Below, piece after piece: positions 1-7,264 of a DNA stretch of 13,610 nucleotides. The translations under genes and the position numbers were made by a program. The stretch comes from Corallincola sp. GTDB lineage: Bacteria; Pseudomonadota; Gammaproteobacteria; Enterobacterales; Neiellaceae. Where the stretch lies: NCBI GenBank assembly GCA_017998495.1, contig JAGOCY010000009.1, positions 1 to 13,610 of the forward strand, read 5' to 3'. Within the stretch, counting starts at the first letter, position 1; every line of letters begins with the position of its first letter. The notes beneath the pieces are model-generated. The model searched no databases and was not told the origin of the DNA. It worked only from the letters and a program-made list of their open reading frames with translations.

Positions 1-417
1 CGCTTGCTCAAGGCCGATGGCATCGCCCTGATCCAGGCGATCACCATTGCCGATCAGCGTTATGACCAGTATGTGGGGTCGGTCGACTTTGTCCAGCGTT
101 ACATCTTCCCCGGTGGCAGCCTGCCATCACTGGCGGTGATGGCCCGTCATGTGGCCGAGCGTACGGACATGATGATCCGCCAGGTTGAGGACATTGGCCT
201 GGATTACGCCCGCACTTTGGCGGATTGGCGTAGCCGCTTCGAGGCCAGCCTGCCGCAGGTACGCGAGCTGGGCTTTAGCGAGGCCTTTATCCGCCTGTGG
301 CGCTTTTATCTCTGTTACTGCGAAGGCGGGTTCCGGGAACGGGCGATCAGCACTGTTCATCTGCTGCTGACCAAGCCGCGTCAGCTGGCGCCGATCAGTC
401 AGCGCCGGGGCAGTTGA
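1..417 (+). CDS. Cyclopropane-fatty-acyl-phospholipid synthase-type methyltransferase, C-terminal part
   Basis: The reading frame is open from the first base, so the gene begins upstream of the window; 138 C-terminal residues are seen, about a third of a usual ~400-residue family member. The visible part holds the family's strongly conserved stretch ITIADQRYDQY followed by VDFVQRYIFPGGSLPS at about window residues 14-41, and the C-terminal CEGGFRERAISTVHLLLTKP block. Family members are SAM-dependent methyltransferases that act on the double bond of acyl chains in membrane phospholipids. The next gene starts 5 bases after the stop, so they are very likely cotranscribed. Relatives in DUF2878/DUF3833 clusters may instead make methylated or furan-type fatty acids rather than cyclopropanes; the visible third cannot decide this. 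Family assignment is firm, exact product is not. Confidence 0.92.
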   Translation, partial: RLLKADGIALIQAITIADQRYDQYVGSVDFVQRYIFPGGSLPSLAVMARHVAERTDMMIRQVEDIGLDYARTLADWRSRFEASLPQVRELGFSEAFIRLWRFYLCYCEGGFRERAISTVHLLLTKPRQLAPISQRRGS

Positions 418-422
418 GCCGC

Positions 423-929
423 ATGCAGTTCAAGGATGGCCGGCTGTGGTGGGGGCTCAATCTGGTGGGCTCCAACCTTGTCTGGCTCTATCTGGTATTG
501 GGCTACCGCTGGTGGTGGCTACTGCCGCTGGTGTTCTGTCAGTGGTGGTTCAGCCCCTGGCGTCAGGCCGATCTGCGTCGGCTGCTGTGGCTGGCGCCTA
601 CCGGCTACGCCATTGACGCCCTGTGGCAGTGGCTGTCGATTCTGCAGTTTGAACCCCAAGGGCTGTTGCCGCCGCCCTGGCTGGCACTGCTGTGGGTGAG
701 CTTTGCCTTGGGGCTGCCCCATGCCCTGTTTTTTTTGCGCCGCAGCAGCTGGTTAACCCTGGCCAGCGTCGGCCTGCTGGTCCCCTCCACCTATCTGGCT
801 GGTGTCGCTTTGGGGGCGGCCAGCTTGCCACTGGGGCCTTTGGTGGCCTATCCGGCGCTCGCTTCGGGCTGGCTGCTGTTGCTGCCGCTGGCGTTCAAAC
901 TGGAGCAGCGGTGGTCTGAACGGCGCTAA
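423..929 (+). CDS. DUF2878 family integral membrane protein
   Basis: A 168-residue protein, very rich in Trp and Leu, with about five hydrophobic segments (roughly residues 12-28, 29-43, 84-105, 110-132 and 147-160). Size, Trp-rich start and the W-x-x-F-A-x-x-L-x-H pattern around residues 91-100 (WVSFALGLPH) fit DUF2878. The ATG at 423 is chosen; a TTG at 414 overlapping the upstream stop is possible. The Shine-Dalgarno is weak (GGGG at 407-410), so coupling to the upstream gene is likely. DUF2878 genes commonly sit beside Cfa-type methyltransferases and DUF3833 lipoproteins, as here, suggesting an inner-membrane role in the same lipid process; the biochemical function is unknown. A run of eight T at 729-736 lies inside the gene. 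Confidence 0.82.
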   Translation: MQFKDGRLWWGLNLVGSNLVWLYLVLGYRWWWLLPLVFCQWWFSPWRQADLRRLLWLAPTGYAIDALWQWLSILQFEPQGLLPPPWLALLWVSFALGLPHALFFLRRSSWLTLASVGLLVPSTYLAGVALGAASLPLGPLVAYPALASGWLLLLPLAFKLEQRWSERR

Positions 930-954
930 CAGCCGTAATAGAGCCATGGCTAAC

Positions 955-970
955 TGCGGTTGTTACCGCA
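955..970 (+). other. Small intercistronic hairpin
   Basis: TGCGGT (955-960) and ACCGCA (965-970) form a perfect 6-bp stem with a TGTT loop in the 62-base gap between the DUF2878 gene and the chalcone-isomerase-like gene. No T-run follows, so it is not a standard terminator. It could stabilise or process the operon mRNA, or be chance. Confidence 0.35.
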
Positions 971-991
971 ACCTGCTGTGGAGAGACGCCG

Positions 992-1531
992 GTGAACACT
1001 GCTCGACTGATCTGCTTATTGCCGTTGTTGCTCTTTAGCGTCTGGGCTCAGGCCTCGGGCGCTGGTAACGCCATGCCGTGGGCTGTGCAGCTGCAACCGC
1101 TGGGTGAGGGGCGCTTCAGCCGCTTTCTGTTCGACATTTACGACGCCCGCCTGTTTGCTGCCAGTTCATCTTGGCCTGGCCAGTTGCAGCAGGCGTTGCC
1201 GGTAGCGCTGGAGTTGACCTACCTGAGGGATATCGAGGCCGAGGATCTGGTGGAGGCCACCGCCGATCAGTGGCAACTGCAGTCGCAATGGGCCAACCAT
1301 CCGCAGCAGTCGCAGTGGCTCGCCAGTCTGCGTCAGTTGTGGCCAGATGTGCGCCGTGGCGACCGGCTGGCGGTGTTGGTCGATGAGGAGGGTCTGACCC
1401 ACTTCTACCACAACGGCTCGGCCATTGGCGTGGTCAGCGCTCCTGAGTTCGGTCGCGCTTTCCTCGATATCTGGCTGTCCCCCCAAACTTCGGCACCGGA
1501 TCTGCGGGCTCAACTCATTGGTGGAGAATAA
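992..1531 (+). CDS. Exported chalcone isomerase-like domain protein
   Basis: A 179-residue protein starting at GTG, with a good Shine-Dalgarno (GGAGAG from 980) ahead of it. Residues 1-21 form a signal peptide (Arg5, hydrophobic core, then AQA before Ser22), so the mature protein should be periplasmic. The pattern FSRFLFDIYDARLFA (about 37-51), LELTYLRDIEAEDLVEAT (about 70-87) and the late FYHNGSAIGVVSAPEFGRAFLDIWLSP block are typical of bacterial chalcone_isomerase-like domains (PF16036 type). These share the fold of plant chalcone isomerase and of fatty-acid-binding relatives; bacterial members are generally not expected to make flavonoids. Lying between DUF2878 and DUF3833 genes next to a Cfa-type enzyme, it may bind or handle a lipid. 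That role is inference. Confidence 0.85.
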   Translation: MNTARLICLLPLLLFSVWAQASGAGNAMPWAVQLQPLGEGRFSRFLFDIYDARLFAASSSWPGQLQQALPVALELTYLRDIEAEDLVEATADQWQLQSQWANHPQQSQWLASLRQLWPDVRRGDRLAVLVDEEGLTHFYHNGSAIGVVSAPEFGRAFLDIWLSPQTSAPDLRAQLIGGE

Positions 1532-1533
1532 CC

Positions 1534-2094
1534 ATGAAATATCTCGCGCCGGCTGCGGCATTGATCCTGGCCGGCTGTGGTGTGGCCCCGGAGCATTATG
1601 CCGGTGAGCAGCCGCCGCTGAAGCTGGAGGAGTACCTCAACGGCACTTTGATCGCCGTGGGCACGGTGCAGGATTACCGCGGCGCCGTCACCCGTCGTAT
1701 GTGTGTCGAGCTCAATGGCAGTTGGGTGGATGGGGTGGGCACCCTCGACGAGCAGTTTTATTTCGATGACGGCGAGCGCCAGCAGCGAATCTGGACCATC
1801 AAGCCGAGCCGCGATGGTTACATCGGCAGTGCTGCCGATATCAAGGGTGAGGCCGCCGGTGGCGTTGGTGGTTTCGCCATGAACTGGCGCTACGGCATGG
1901 ATCTGCTGGTGGATGGCAGCAGTTATGCCGTCACCTTCGATGACTGGCTGTTTCAGCTGGATGAGCGTTATCTGCTCAACCGTGCCGCTATTCGCAAGTT
2001 CGGGCTGACGGTGGCCGAGGTCACTCTGATGTTCGACAAAGGCTCGGCCCGCTGCCCGGAGAGCTGGCGGCAGCGCGCCGTCAAATCTGGCTGA
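1534..2094 (+). CDS. DUF3833 family lipoprotein
   Basis: A 186-residue protein with a short lipoprotein signal ending in the lipobox LAGC, lipidated Cys at residue 15. The start at 1534 is only 2 bases after the preceding stop, and its Shine-Dalgarno (GGAGA, 1523-1527) lies inside the end of that gene, which shows tight operon coupling. The body has the DUF3833 look: LKLEEYLNGTLIAVGTVQDYRGAVTRRM near residues 29-56, a GxGTLDEQFYFDDGERQQRIW strand pair, and a late DDWLFQLDERYLLNRAAIRKFG segment. Family members of about this length are predicted beta-rich lipoproteins of unknown biochemistry, found in the same Cfa/DUF2878 setting. It is the last gene of the apparent operon, since a hairpin and a new gene follow. 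Confidence 0.88.
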   Translation: MKYLAPAAALILAGCGVAPEHYAGEQPPLKLEEYLNGTLIAVGTVQDYRGAVTRRMCVELNGSWVDGVGTLDEQFYFDDGERQQRIWTIKPSRDGYIGSAADIKGEAAGGVGGFAMNWRYGMDLLVDGSSYAVTFDDWLFQLDERYLLNRAAIRKFGLTVAEVTLMFDKGSARCPESWRQRAVKSG

Positions 2095-2140
2095 CAGCAG
2101 CGGCGCGGCGGCCAATTCTCGCGATTGAGCTTACACTTGT

Positions 2141-2186
2141 AGCCTCAAGGCCATGCTGCGAGCATGGCGCCCCCTTGTCTGAGGCT
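2141..2186 (+). promoter_or_regulatory. Leader hairpin that covers the acyl-CoA synthetase ribosome-binding site
   Basis: The core is a perfect 8-bp stem, GCCATGCT (2150-2157) with AGCATGGC (2161-2168), around a GCG loop. Outer arms extend it: CAAG (2146-2149) with CTTG (2174-2177), and AGCCT (2141-2145) with AGGCT (2182-2186). The outer arm contains GAGG (2181-2184), the Shine-Dalgarno of the gene starting at 2193. The inner stem may also end the upstream operon, although no T-run follows. Pairing is read from sequence; any regulatory role is inference. Confidence 0.5.
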
Positions 2187-2192
2187 CGTTGT

Positions 2193-3995
2193 ATGACTAC
2201 TGCTGTTTGTGCCGCCGATGCTAACCATATTGTCAGCCTGTTCCGCCAGTTAGCGGCACGCCACCGGCAACGTCCAGCCTACGAGTGGCAGCATCAGGGC
2301 CGTTGGCGCCAGGCCTGCTGGGGCGAGATGATGACGCTGGTCGAGCGCGCCGCCACCGCCCTGATTCATGCTGGCCATGGCGAGGCCGACAGAGTGGGGT
2401 TGATGGCGCGTAACATGCCCGAGTGGACCATCGCCGATCTGGCGATTCTCGCGGCGCGGGGCGTGCCCGTGCCGATCTACCCAACCAGCACGCTGGAGCA
2501 GACGCGCTACATTGTGGTCGACGCCGGGGTGCAGATCCTGTTCGTGGGCGAGCGGGCGCAGCTAGCTGTGGCCAAAACCCTGCTGGCTGAGGGGCTGCTC
2601 CGTCAGGTGGTGATGCTGGATGAACTGGAGAGCGACAGTGATGATCCGCGCATCAGCAGCTGGGCCAACTTTGTCGCCGTAGCGCCGGATCAGACCGTCT
2701 TGGCTGAACGCGCCAGCCGCTTCAGCCGCGATGATCTCTTTACCCTGATCTACACCTCGGGCACCACCGGCGAGCCCAAGGGGGTGATGCTCGGCATGGA
2801 TAACCTGTTGGCCGCGTTGGCCCTGCATGAGCGCCGGGTGATGGTCAATGACCAGGACCGCTCGCTGTGCATGCTGCCGCTGGCCCATATTTTTGAGCGC
2901 TGCTGGAGCTACTATCTGCTCTATCGCGGCGCCACTAACCTATATTTGCGTGATCCGCAGCAGGCCGTAAGCGTCATGCCGCAGCTTAAACCGACGCTGA
3001 TGTGTGCGGTGCCACGGGTGTTCGAGAAAGCGATGGGCGCGGTGCAGGCCAAAGTCGCAGCGGCCCGGCCGGTGCAGCAGCGGCTGTTTGGCTGGGCGAT
3101 GGCGGTCGGGGCACGGCAGGCAGAGCTGCGTAATAAGGGTGAGCGCGGCGGCTGGTATCAGCGCCTTTGCTTTGCCCTGGCAGATGCCCTGGTGCTGTCC
3201 AAGGTGCGTGAGCGCTTTGGTGGTCGCATTCGCTACATGCCAACCGCCGGGGCGCGGCTGGATGACAAGGTTAACGGCTTCTTTCAGGCGCTTGGCCTTC
3301 ATCTAAAGTACGGCTATGGCCTGACCGAAACCTGTGCCACCGTCAGCTGCTACCCAGATCAGGGCTATGTGCTCGGCTCCATCGGTCAGCCCCTGCCGGA
3401 GATCGAGGTACGGCTGGGGGCGGACAACGAGATCCAGGTGCGCGGTGCCACCATCATGCGAGGCTATTACCACAAGCCCGAGGCCACGGCCGAAGCCTTT
3501 ACCGCCGATGGCTGGCTGCGCACCGGTGATGCCGGTGCCATCGATGGCGCTGGTAATCTCTACTTCACCGAGCGGCTCAAGGAGCTGATGAAGACCAGCA
3601 ATGGCAAGTATGTAGCGCCACAACGGGTGGAAGGGGTGCTGGTGCAGGAGCCGCTGATTGAGCAGGTGGCGGTGTTTGCCGACGCGCGCCATTTTGTTGC
3701 TGCGCTGATTGTGCCGCGTCTGGATGCCCTTGACGCCCATGCTCGCCAGCTTGGGCTGCAGGTTCAGGGGGCTGCCGAACTGCTTTCCCATCCGGCGGTG
3801 ATCAAGCTGGTGGAACAACGGCTGAAAGCGGTGCAGAACGAGCTGGCCAACTGGGAACAGGTGCGGCGCTTCACCCTGCTGGCTGTCCCATTTTCACTGG
3901 AAAATGGTGAGCTGACGCCCACCCTCAAATTGCGGCGCAAGGTGATCGCCGCCCGCTATGCGCGCGAAATCGACGCCATGTACGCCGATAGCTGA
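2193..3995 (+). CDS. Long-chain fatty acid--CoA ligase (FAA1-type AMP-binding synthetase)
   Basis: A 600-residue acyl-activating enzyme that joins a fatty acid to CoA through an acyl-AMP intermediate. All core motifs are present: the P-loop YTSGTTGEPKG from Tyr187, the adenine-binding YGYGLTET from Tyr373, the GWLRTGD block with Asp446, the hinge region ERLKELMKTSNGKYV with Lys472, and the C-terminal NGELTPTLKLRRK with the probable catalytic Lys579. The closing motif and the ~600 length fit the eukaryote-like FAA1 class (COG1022) rather than E. coli FadD. The ATG at 2193 is chosen because GAGG lies 8 bases upstream; an in-frame TTG at 2175 lies inside the leader hairpin and is less likely. 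No signal peptide; cytosolic or membrane-associated. The acyl chain preference cannot be read from sequence. Confidence 0.95.
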   Translation: MTTAVCAADANHIVSLFRQLAARHRQRPAYEWQHQGRWRQACWGEMMTLVERAATALIHAGHGEADRVGLMARNMPEWTIADLAILAARGVPVPIYPTSTLEQTRYIVVDAGVQILFVGERAQLAVAKTLLAEGLLRQVVMLDELESDSDDPRISSWANFVAVAPDQTVLAERASRFSRDDLFTLIYTSGTTGEPKGVMLGMDNLLAALALHERRVMVNDQDRSLCMLPLAHIFERCWSYYLLYRGATNLYLRDPQQAVSVMPQLKPTLMCAVPRVFEKAMGAVQAKVAAARPVQQRLFGWAMAVGARQAELRNKGERGGWYQRLCFALADALVLSKVRERFGGRIRYMPTAGARLDDKVNGFFQALGLHLKYGYGLTETCATVSCYPDQGYVLGSIGQPLPEIEVRLGADNEIQVRGATIMRGYYHKPEATAEAFTADGWLRTGDAGAIDGAGNLYFTERLKELMKTSNGKYVAPQRVEGVLVQEPLIEQVAVFADARHFVAALIVPRLDALDAHARQLGLQVQGAAELLSHPAVIKLVEQRLKAVQNELANWEQVRRFTLLAVPFSLENGELTPTLKLRRKVIAARYAREIDAMYADS

Positions 3996-4000
3996 AGTGC

Positions 4001-4038
4001 TGCTGGTCGGGCGGCGGTGGGCTGGCCGCCCGCCAGCA
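4001..4038. terminator. Hairpin between convergent genes, probable bidirectional terminator
   Basis: A GC-rich stem: TGCTGG (4001-4006) pairs with CCAGCA (4033-4038) and CGGGCGGC (4008-4015) with GCCGCCCG (4025-4032), one bulged T at 4007 and a 9-base loop. It lies between the stop codons of the acyl-CoA synthetase (plus) and the unknown gene (minus). There is no clear T-run on either side, so efficiency as an intrinsic terminator is uncertain. GCCAGC (4032-4037) could pair instead with GCTGGC (4046-4051). Confidence 0.5.
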
Positions 4039-4042
4039 TGCG

Positions 4043-4465
4043 TCAGCTGGCAGCCAGAATCGCTTGGGCGCTGACGGCAAAATAGTTGTGGCCGCTGGCA
4101 ACTGCGCTTCGGCCGTCGTCACCCAGTTCGGTCAAACCGACAGCGGTGGGCCAGTGGGGGATCGCCGCCAACAGCCGGCTACTGCCATCAACCCCGCGAC
4201 CGATGACAAAGAGTGAGGCTGGTACCCAGACCGCGCCGCCAACGTCATAGGCGATCTGCAGCACGATATCGGTAGGGGTGATGCTCTCCAGACTACGGCT
4301 AGTCATGGGGCCGCTCATGGTGGCCAGCTGGCTGCTACCGCTGCTTGCCTTGCCCAGCAGCAGGGCTTCATGAAAAGCATCCGCCACACTGACTTCGACA
4401 AACATATCTATGGTGCCGCTGGCGGTGGTCGCTATTACCGTGACTTCTTGCAAAATGGTGGACAT
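4043..4465 (-). CDS. Hypothetical protein of 140 residues, family not recognised
   Basis: I do not recognise this family. The gene looks real: an ATG start, a strong Shine-Dalgarno (reverse complement of CCTCCCTTT at 4474-4482) about 8 bases upstream, sensible codons throughout, and no competing frame. The protein has no signal peptide and no lipobox. It starts MSTILQEVTVIATTASGTID, has a Ser/Gly-rich patch near residues 40-46 (KASSGSSQ), then ITPTDIVLQIAYDVGGAVWVPASLFVIGRG at about 62-91, which alternates polar and hydrophobic residues as beta strands do, and ends in an Ala-rich tail. It is divergently arranged with the DUF6279 lipoprotein, with only 41 bases between the starts. A small soluble beta-rich protein is the most that can be said. 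Confidence 0.72.
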   Translation of the reverse strand: MSTILQEVTVIATTASGTIDMFVEVSVADAFHEALLLGKASSGSSQLATMSGPMTSRSLESITPTDIVLQIAYDVGGAVWVPASLFVIGRGVDGSSRLLAAIPHWPTAVGLTELGDDGRSAVASGHNYFAVSAQAILAAS

Positions 4466-4496
4466 CTCGACAACCTCCCTTTGGTGAGACCGAACG

Positions 4497-4502
4497 AGTA
4501 TA
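4497..4502 (-). promoter_or_regulatory. Possible -10 element for the unknown 140-residue gene
   Basis: On the minus strand this hexamer reads TATACT, five of six matches to the sigma-70 -10 consensus, and would put the transcript start about 25 bases before the ATG at 4465. No convincing -35 hexamer sits 16-18 bases upstream (that region is the first codons of the divergent lipoprotein gene). Weak evidence. Confidence 0.3.
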
Positions 4503-4506
4503 GGTG

Positions 4507-5433
4507 ATGGCCCGCATCAATGCCCTGTTGCAGAAACTATCTGGCGGTAATCAGTGGCGCCGGCAATGGCTGGTGCTGTTGATGGCGCTGCTGGTCAGTG
4601 GCTGCGCCGTGCGCTTGGCCTATAACTGGCTCGACTTTGTCATCGGTTGGAAGCTGGATGATTACTTTGAACTCGACCGACGCCAGCGGCGGGCTCTGGA
4701 TGCAGAGCTGGCTCCCTTGCTGGCCTGGCACCGGCAGCAGGAGCTGCCGGGTTACGCGCGCTTGCTACGCAACCTCAGTGCCGATCTGGCCGGGCCGCTG
4801 TCTACCAGCCAAATCAGCCGTTACCTGGATGACTGGGAGGCGGCAACCCTGCGTCTGGCTGAGCGGTTACATCAGCCGGCAAACCGGGTGGCGGCGCTGC
4901 TGAGCGATCAGCAGGTGACGGCCTTTATGGTCGAACGTCGGCGCAAGCAGGCCGAACGCCGCAAGGATTGGCAGGAAGGCGGTCTGGCCAAGGTGCAGCG
5001 TGATGCGATGCGCAAGCTGGAGCGCGATATTGAGCGCTGGTTCGGCCGTATGGAGCCGGAACAGCGGCAACTGATCACCGAATGGGCACGCTGGCAGCAG
5101 CAGTACTACCCGCTGTGGCTCGATTATCAAGAGCAGTGGCTGGATACCCTGGAGCAGACCTTTGCCCAGCGCGGTACGCCGCAGTTCGGGCCGGCGATGA
5201 TCGATGTGGTGGTCAATAGTGGCCGTGTCGGTGGCGGGCGTTTTTCCCGCCATGTGGCTGACTCTCGCCAGCAGTGGATCGCTTGGGCGGCGCGCTTGAG
5301 CGCCACTCTGAGCTCTGAGCAACGCCAGCAGATCCGCAGCCAGCTGGATGAGCTGGCTGGAGATCTGGAAGCACTCAGTGGTTCTCAGGCGGCGGCGCTG
5401 GCTGCCAGCCCTCAGATCGCCGTGCGCTTGTAA
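4507..5433 (+). CDS. DUF6279 family lipoprotein
   Basis: A 308-residue predicted lipoprotein. A basic N-terminus (RRQW) precedes a hydrophobic stretch ending in the lipobox LVSGC, with lipidated Cys33. Directly after it comes the family signature [34 protein letters not shown], then [22 protein letters not shown]. The rest is long, charged and helical, Glu/Arg/Gln-rich (about 110-290). This matches DUF6279 lipoproteins of gammaproteobacteria, whose function is unknown. An in-frame GTG at 4504 directly precedes the ATG at 4507; neither has a good Shine-Dalgarno, so the start is uncertain by one codon and initiation may be weak. The 3' end overlaps the malic enzyme gene on the other strand by 22 bases. 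Confidence 0.85.
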   Translation: MARINALLQKLSGGNQWRRQWLVLLMALLVSGCAVRLAYNWLDFVIGWKLDDYFELDRRQRRALDAELAPLLAWHRQQELPGYARLLRNLSADLAGPLSTSQISRYLDDWEAATLRLAERLHQPANRVAALLSDQQVTAFMVERRRKQAERRKDWQEGGLAKVQRDAMRKLERDIERWFGRMEPEQRQLITEWARWQQQYYPLWLDYQEQWLDTLEQTFAQRGTPQFGPAMIDVVVNSGRVGGGRFSRHVADSRQQWIAWAARLSATLSSEQRQQIRSQLDELAGDLEALSGSQAAALAASPQIAVRL

Positions 5434-7100
5434 CGGCGGTAAGCGGGTTGCCAGAACATCCGCTCGATCGCCTCCACCAGCACCTCGTCGGCGACGCTGA
5501 TTGCCAGCCCTTGGGCGATGGCGGCCTTGGCGACCGCTAGGGCAATGGTGCGACTGACCTCGTGGATGGTTTCAAACTGCGGCAGCAGCGGCCCATGACC
5601 ATCGCGCGCCAGTGGCGAGCAGTCAGCTAGCGCCCGGCTGGCCGCCAGCAGCATCTCGTCGGTAATGCGGCTGGCGCCACAGGCCAACACCCCGAGGCCG
5701 ACACCGGGGAAGATATAGACGTTGTTGCATTGGCTGATGTGATGGCTCTTGCCGTTCACCTCCACCGCTGCGAAGGGGCTGCCGGTGGCGACAATGGCTT
5801 CGCCATTGGTCCAGTTCAGCACCTGCTCCGGGGTCGCCTCTATCTTGCTGGTGGGGTTGGACAGTGGCAGCACGATCGGCACCGGGCAGTGACGGTGCAT
5901 CTCGCGGATCACCTCTTCGGTGAACAGCCCCGGTACGGCTGATACGCCAATCAGCACCGTGGGTTTGGCGTTATGCACCACATCGAACAGCGAGATCCCC
6001 GGGCCGCGATTGACCCAGCCAGCCACCGCTTCCATAGGCTGGGCCAGCCGCTGCTGAAAGTCGTAGAGATTGGAGGTCTCTGCCACCATCAACCCCTTGC
6101 TGTTAAGTACAAACACTCGGCGGCGGGCTGCGTTGTCGCTGATCCCTTCAGCCACCATCTGGGCGATGATCGCCTCGGCAATGCCGCAACCTGCGGAGCC
6201 CGCACCCAGAAATACGATCTGCTGATCGCACAGGGCCACGTTGCGCGCCTTGCACGCCGCCAACAGAGTGCCGACGGTTACGGCGGCTGTACCCTGCACA
6301 TCGTCATTGAAGCAGCGGTACTTGTGCTGATAGCGCTCTAGTAGGGGAACTGCATTCTGTTTGGCAAAGTCTTCAAACTGAACCATGGCCTCGGGCCAGC
6401 GCACCCGCACGGCTTCCATGAACTGATCGACAAAGGCGAGGTAGTCGTCGCCACTGATGCGCGGATGGCGCGCCCCCATATACATGGGATCGTTGAGCAG
6501 TTCCGCATTGTTGGTGCCCACATCCAGCACCACCGGCAGGGTGTAGGCGGGGCTGATACCGCCACAGGCGGTATAGAGGCTGAGCTTGCCAATGGGAATC
6601 CCCATGCCGCCAATGCCCTGATCGCCGAGGCCAAGAATGCGCTCGCCGTCGGTGACCACGATCACCCGCACATTGTGGCGAATGGCATTGTTGAGTAGTT
6701 CGTCCATCCGCTCGCGATCTTCGTAGCTGATGAACAAGCCGCGGGCGCGACGGTAGATATTGGAAAACTGCTGGCAGGCTTCGCCGACGGTGGGGGTATA
6801 GATCAGCGGCAGCATCTCGCTGATATGGTCCTGCACCAGCCGGTAAAACAGGGTCTCGTTGGTGTCCTGAATATTACGCAGGTAGATGTGCTTGTTGAGC
6901 GCAGTTTTGAAGGTTTGATACTGGCGATAGGCGCGCGCGGCCTGCTCTTCGATGGTTTCAATCGCCGGTGGGATCAGCCCCTCCAGATTGAACGACTGGC
7001 GCTCTTCGGCGGAGAAGGCGCTGCCTTTGTTAAGCAGCGCGCTTTCCAGCAGCGCTGGGCCGGCAACGGGAATATAGATAGGGCGTTTGTCGATACTCAT
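5412..7100 (-). CDS. maeA: NAD-dependent malic enzyme (malate to pyruvate and CO2)
   Basis: A 562-residue protein, about the length of E. coli MaeA (SfcA, 565). It oxidatively decarboxylates malate to pyruvate with NAD in the cytosol. Catalytic and metal-binding positions are all present: Tyr101 in [12 protein letters not shown], Lys172 in [10 protein letters not shown], Glu243-Asp244 in QFEDF and Asp267 in [12 protein letters not shown], which correspond to Tyr112, Lys183, Glu255/Asp256 and Asp279 of the human mitochondrial enzyme by alignment of motifs. The NAD-binding fold carries GAGSAG at 299-304. The start at 7100 has a strong AAGGAG Shine-Dalgarno. The leader of 164 bases has an FNR-type box (7226-7239) and several small inverted repeats. 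NAD rather than NADP use is inferred from overall similarity to MaeA. No MaeB-type phosphotransacetylase tail. Confidence 0.95.
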   Translation of the reverse strand: MSIDKRPIYIPVAGPALLESALLNKGSAFSAEERQSFNLEGLIPPAIETIEEQAARAYRQYQTFKTALNKHIYLRNIQDTNETLFYRLVQDHISEMLPLIYTPTVGEACQQFSNIYRRARGLFISYEDRERMDELLNNAIRHNVRVIVVTDGERILGLGDQGIGGMGIPIGKLSLYTACGGISPAYTLPVVLDVGTNNAELLNDPMYMGARHPRISGDDYLAFVDQFMEAVRVRWPEAMVQFEDFAKQNAVPLLERYQHKYRCFNDDVQGTAAVTVGTLLAACKARNVALCDQQIVFLGAGSAGCGIAEAIIAQMVAEGISDNAARRRVFVLNSKGLMVAETSNLYDFQQRLAQPMEAVAGWVNRGPGISLFDVVHNAKPTVLIGVSAVPGLFTEEVIREMHRHCPVPIVLPLSNPTSKIEATPEQVLNWTNGEAIVATGSPFAAVEVNGKSHHISQCNNVYIFPGVGLGVLACGASRITDEMLLAASRALADCSPLARDGHGPLLPQFETIHEVSRTIALAVAKAAIAQGLAISVADEVLVEAIERMFWQPAYRRYKRTAI

Positions 7101-7123
7101 GCTTGCTCCTTGGCAGCCCGTCC

Positions 7124-7177
7124 ATCCGCATCAACCTGCGGTGGCGGATCATGGCCACCATTTAACCCCCGTAAATG
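7124..7177 (-). other. Small inverted repeats in the malic enzyme leader
   Basis: The leader upstream of the malic enzyme start contains three short perfect dyads: ATCCGC (7124-7129) with GCGGAT (7144-7149), GGTGGC (7140-7145) with GCCACC (7154-7159), and CATTTA (7159-7164) with TAAATG (7172-7177). The first two compete for the same bases. They could structure the 5' untranslated region or bind a regulator; nothing matches a riboswitch I know. Confidence 0.3.
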
Positions 7178-7225
7178 TGCGCTGGCTGTCAGAATGGCGA
7201 CCGGATGACGGCAACAGTTGCACAA

Positions 7226-7239
7226 TTGAGACAGATCAA
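7226..7239. promoter_or_regulatory. FNR/Anr-type box upstream of the malic enzyme gene
   Basis: The 14 bases read TTGAGACAGATCAA on the plus strand and TTGATCTGTCTCAA on the minus strand. The FNR consensus is TTGAT-N4-ATCAA, so nine of ten fixed positions match. It lies 126 bases upstream of the malic enzyme start, in the noncoding gap after the DUF1349 gene. For class II activation the transcript would start near 7191; no good -10 hexamer is obvious there, so repression, another start, or chance are all possible. Confidence 0.4.
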
Positions 7240-7264
7240 GACGGTGTCCTTAGCCCTCTGCAGC

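Noticed and set aside
1510..2115. 201-residue minus-strand open frame
   Set aside because: Exact antisense of the DUF3833 lipoprotein gene, whose lipobox, Shine-Dalgarno and operon position support the plus strand.
5232..5252. 7-bp hairpin TGGCGGG/CCCGCCA with a T-rich loop inside the DUF6279 gene
   Set aside because: The T's are in the loop, not after the stem, so it is not a terminator; it is explained by codons for GGGRFSRH.
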